NCBI GenBank assembly: GCA_012932295.1
Contig: JAAONU010000004.1
Span: 30,482,304 to 30,546,303, forward strand
From: Cyclina sinensis
Lineage: Eukaryota > Mollusca > Bivalvia > Venerida > Veneridae
Direction: 5' to 3'
DNA: 64,000 bases
The notes under the pieces were generated by a model. That model was not told the DNA's origin, made no database searches, and was given only the letters and a program-made list of their open reading frames with translations. Numbering within the stretch: the stretch's first letter is position 1; every line of letters starts with the position of its first letter. Position numbers and translations under genes: made by a program. This document shows, in pieces, positions 61,080-64,000 of this stretch.

Positions 61080-62460
61080 GTTAATTTCCATTTTGTTTAA
61101 ATGGACCTCGTGCTATACTTTAAAGAGCCTATCCATACAACATTTTGTCAAAATTAACCTTTAATGCAGAATACAAACCAAACTCATTTAGGACGTATAA
61201 CGTAGTATTTAGAGACATCAGATCCATCTAGGAGTAAGGAAGTGTCGTCAGCAAACTGACTAATCTTTTACTCTGTATTGTTTCTATTTATACCTTTTAT
61301 TTCTTTGCAATTTCTTATTTTTAAAGCTAGAATCTCTACGCAAAAAAAGAAAATATACGGAATTACTGGGTCACTCTGACAACAACCACGTTCTACGGTG
61401 AATAAGTTTGATGAATATCCATTTTAATGGACAGCAGGTTTTATATCTGTAAAAAAAATCGAAATCCATCTTTGAAAGTTTGAGAAAAAGAATGAAAAAA
61501 AACTTAAAGTCTTCATATTAAAATCACGGGAAAGAGTATCAAAAGCCTTTATAAAATCAATCATCATTAACAGACCAGGAATATTATTAGTTTCTGCAAA
61601 ATTCATTAGGTCATATAAAAGTCGTGTGTTTTTTTACCTATAAATCTGCCTTTTATAAAACCTGTTTGATCTTTATTTATAAGAATATCTAGCACTGGTT
61701 TTAACCTTTTTGCTATTAAACCTGATGCTAACTTCTATACCGTATTGGGAAGAGTTATTGGGAGACAGTTTTTCAAATATTGTCTAGGTTTGTTATCTTC
61801 CGGAATGCAAATTATGCTTCCTTGATTTTGTGACATCGATAATTCACCCTGGTCAAAAGCATGATTTATAGCTCTCACAACAAATTTACCTATTTTCCCA
61901 CAGAAAACTTTAAAGAAATTTCAAGAAAAACCATCAGAACCCGAACTATTATCGTTATTCATATTTTTAATGTTTCGGTGACTTCAGAATAAGTTAACTT
62001 TCCTTCTTTGACTGGTTATTTCTCAGCTTCAGTTTAGTTCTCGAAACGGGTCATACAGGTATTTCATCTATTAAGTAACTTCTGGCTTTTCTATTGTTGT
62101 TAAGAGATTTATAATTACAATAATCTTACTCTACATTTAGGACTAAGATAAAATCTCTGCACCAGGTATATTCCTGATTTCCTATCTGGTCTATAATTGG
62201 AAAAATATGTTCAAAGAAAGATGGTTTATCTATATATTCGGCCCATAAATATTTATTAAAGTGAAGCATTTCGTCTGAACAAGTAAACTTGAAATGACAT
62301 AGTTTCCTTCTGGATCGACCACCGAGATTTGTATTTTTAAAATCTAACTTACGGTTAAACAGCACACCTACACCCCTTGAGTTTCCACCACCATAGCTAA
62401 ATAAACAATCTGAGTTCCATTCAAATGATCTTTTAAGTTTTTTCTTTCTAAACATATCTT
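61080..62460 (-). pseudogene. LINE relic with endonuclease and reverse transcriptase pieces
   Basis: Read on the minus strand from 62455: an endonuclease-like piece (SRGVGVLFN region near 62345-62380), then reverse transcriptase words in order: GSIICIPEDNKPRQYLKN (about 61770-61830), QTGFIKGRFIG (about 61640-61675), LLMMIDFIKAFDTL (about 61530-61575), and the catalytic box QFADDT (61241-61258). Several stops and frameshifts separate them. Order and spacing match a non-LTR element of the CR1/L1-Tx1 type; the finer family is not decidable. It is opposite in strand to the relic at 59740-60480. Confidence 0.75.
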
Positions 62461-62469
62461 TATAAACTT

Positions 62470-63735
62470 ATAGTGACCGCCAGGGCAGGACCTTTTATGA
62501 CCCCGGGGGCTATTTTGAACAATCTGTATAGAGGACTTCTAGATAATGTGCAACACAATTTTAGAAAAAAAGGATTGTCAAAGTTTTCATTATATAGGCT
62601 TAAGTAAAATCAAATTATCCCTGAGCGGCGTCATTAATGATCCCAAGGACATTACTTGAACCTTTTTTAGACTACCTCTAGATGATGATGCTCCTTGCAA
62701 AATATCTTAGCTCTAGGCTTTGCAGTTTCAGACAAGAATATTTTCTTTTTATATAAGTCTATGTCAAAAATGATTCCAGGGGCGGTGCCAATTTTGATTC
62801 TACATGTTTATAAGTCTACTAGGTAAAATGACACACAAGATATTTAGACTACAGGCTATGTGATTTAAGAGAAGAAGTTTTTAAAGATTTTCCTATATAT
62901 ATGTCTGTATAAAACTAAGTGACCCCGGGGCAGTGTCATTAATGACCCTAGGGTTATACTTCTAACAATCTTGGTAGAGGACCTCTATATAATGCTCCAT
63001 GCAAAATATCTCAGCCTTAGGCCTTGTGGTTTTTGACAAGAAGATTTTCAAACATTTTCCTCTATAATTCTATGAAAAACATGTGACCCCTGGAGCGGGC
63101 CAATTTTGACACCCTCCCCATGACATAATTTGAAGAATCTCAGTACATGTCTTCTAGGTTATGTGACACACAAACCATTTAGACTCAAAGCCATGTGGTT
63201 TAAGAGAAGAAGCTTTTTAAAAGTTTTTCCTATATAGTTATGTCTTAATAATATTAAGTGACCCCTGGGTTACGACTATTAATGGCCCCAGGGGTATAAT
63301 TTAAACAATCTTAGACGAGGACCTCTAGATTATGCTCCATGCAAAATATCTCAGCTCTAGGCCAAAAAGATATTCGTTTTCCTATATAATTCTATACAAA
63401 ACATGTGACCTAGGGAAATGATTTGAACAATCTTCGTAGAGGTCTGCTAGAGAAAGCCTTACGCCAAATTTCAGAACTCTGGGCCAAGTGGTTTCAGACG
63501 AAGATTTTGTAAAATTTTCCTATTGGTAGCCCTAGCAACTACAGTTCTGCATGGAATCAAATTCTTTGATAACTTTGGTAAAGCTTCATGCAAGGAACAA
63601 CCACGCAAAGTTTCCATCAGTTTGGCCCACCAGTTTTAGAGGAGACGTTTTTTAAAGCAAAAGTTGACGACGCCCGAAGGACACAGTCCGGTCACAATAG
63701 CTCACCCTGAGCACATTGTGCTCATGTGAGCTTGA
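62470..63735 (+). mobile_element. Tandem-repeat element ending in a TAGCTCAC hairpin
   Basis: Units of roughly 150-160 bp share TGACCCCGGGG, ATTTGAACAATCTT, CTCCATGCAAAATATCTCAG and TGTGGTTTTTGACAAGAAGA. A distinct end block follows (CCTAGCAACTACAGTTCTGC, TTGACGACGCCCGAAGGACA), then a terminal hairpin AGCTCACCCTGAGCACA / TTGTGCTCATGTGAGCT (about 63697-63733). The design parallels the Pearl-like elements, but the terminal hairpin is of another type. Confidence 0.7.
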
Positions 63736-64000
63736 AAATATATATACAATGTATAGTTAATCATAACCTGCTAACATTTAAAGCGGTTAAATAAAGACTA
63801 CGGCAAACTTCGTAGCCGTAGTTCTTGTCAGAGAAATGTGCGAGTAGATTTTAACGCGCGCATGTTACCTGTAAAAGCAAAAGACATTAATATCGAACAA
63901 GAAATGCCACTTCAAGATGACAATACTCCCAAATTTCTGCTTTGACCTTTGATTTGAGGACAAAATGATTATAAATTGTAGATCCTTCAAAATAACTGGG
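63736..64000. other. No gene recognised
   Basis: Apart from a small inverted repeat (ACTACGGC / GCCGTAGT, about 63800-63825) nothing stands out. Confidence 0.45.

Overview
The window is eukaryotic, AT-rich nuclear DNA. It is most likely from a bivalve mollusc: interspersed elements with ~145-160 bp internal tandem repeats, an (ACGG)n-like tract and a G/C terminal hairpin occur repeatedly, and these match the published Pearl / Helentron-associated non-autonomous (HINE) elements of bivalves. tRNA-derived SINEs, LINE relics and a relic of a Polinton-type packaging ATPase add to the picture. There is no operon structure; genes are split by GT-AG introns.

Three protein-coding loci can be built exon by exon with phases that agree. 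(1) On the + strand, 4254-16588 is a three-exon gene for a ~1,348-residue protein: a DZIP3-like HEPN domain with an intact R-x4-H motif, a coiled coil and one membrane helix, a TANC/NACHT-like STAND NTPase, then ankyrin repeats. The reading frame stops at 16588, but recognisable coding sequence continues in shifted frames to 18234, followed at once by AATAAA, so the C-terminal third has decayed. (2) On the + strand, 37213-42790 is a five-exon gene for a 229-residue EGF-like plus C-type-lectin protein. (3) On the - strand, 48828-53709 is a seven-exon gene for a complete 307-residue CRAL-TRIO (alpha-tocopherol-transfer-protein/clavesin-like) lipid carrier. The three genes show no evidence of working together. 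The first has the architecture of an intracellular sensor, the second of a secreted or surface recognition protein, the third of a cytosolic lipid transporter.

Layout: 1-4250 repeats, a LINE relic and intergenic DNA; 4254-18257 the HEPN-STAND-ankyrin locus, whose introns hold many hairpin elements; 18.3-37.2 kb gene-poor and repeat-rich (SINEs, foldback elements, Polinton relic, minisatellite); 37.2-42.8 kb lectin; 42.8-48.8 kb repeats; 48.8-53.7 kb CRAL-TRIO; 53.7-64 kb minisatellites, Pearl-like and satellite-like arrays and two LINE relics.

The most distinctive non-genic signal is a family of long self-complementary (foldback) elements at 6879-7765, 21332-23020 and 29144-30039. Their ends begin TACGGAAT or close variants, each is flanked by a 6-bp target duplication (two exact, one with a single mismatch), and the arms are filled with 20- or 22-bp CpG-rich subrepeats sharing the core CGACAATGCGA. 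This looks like a coherent non-autonomous DNA transposon family that makes very long hairpins.
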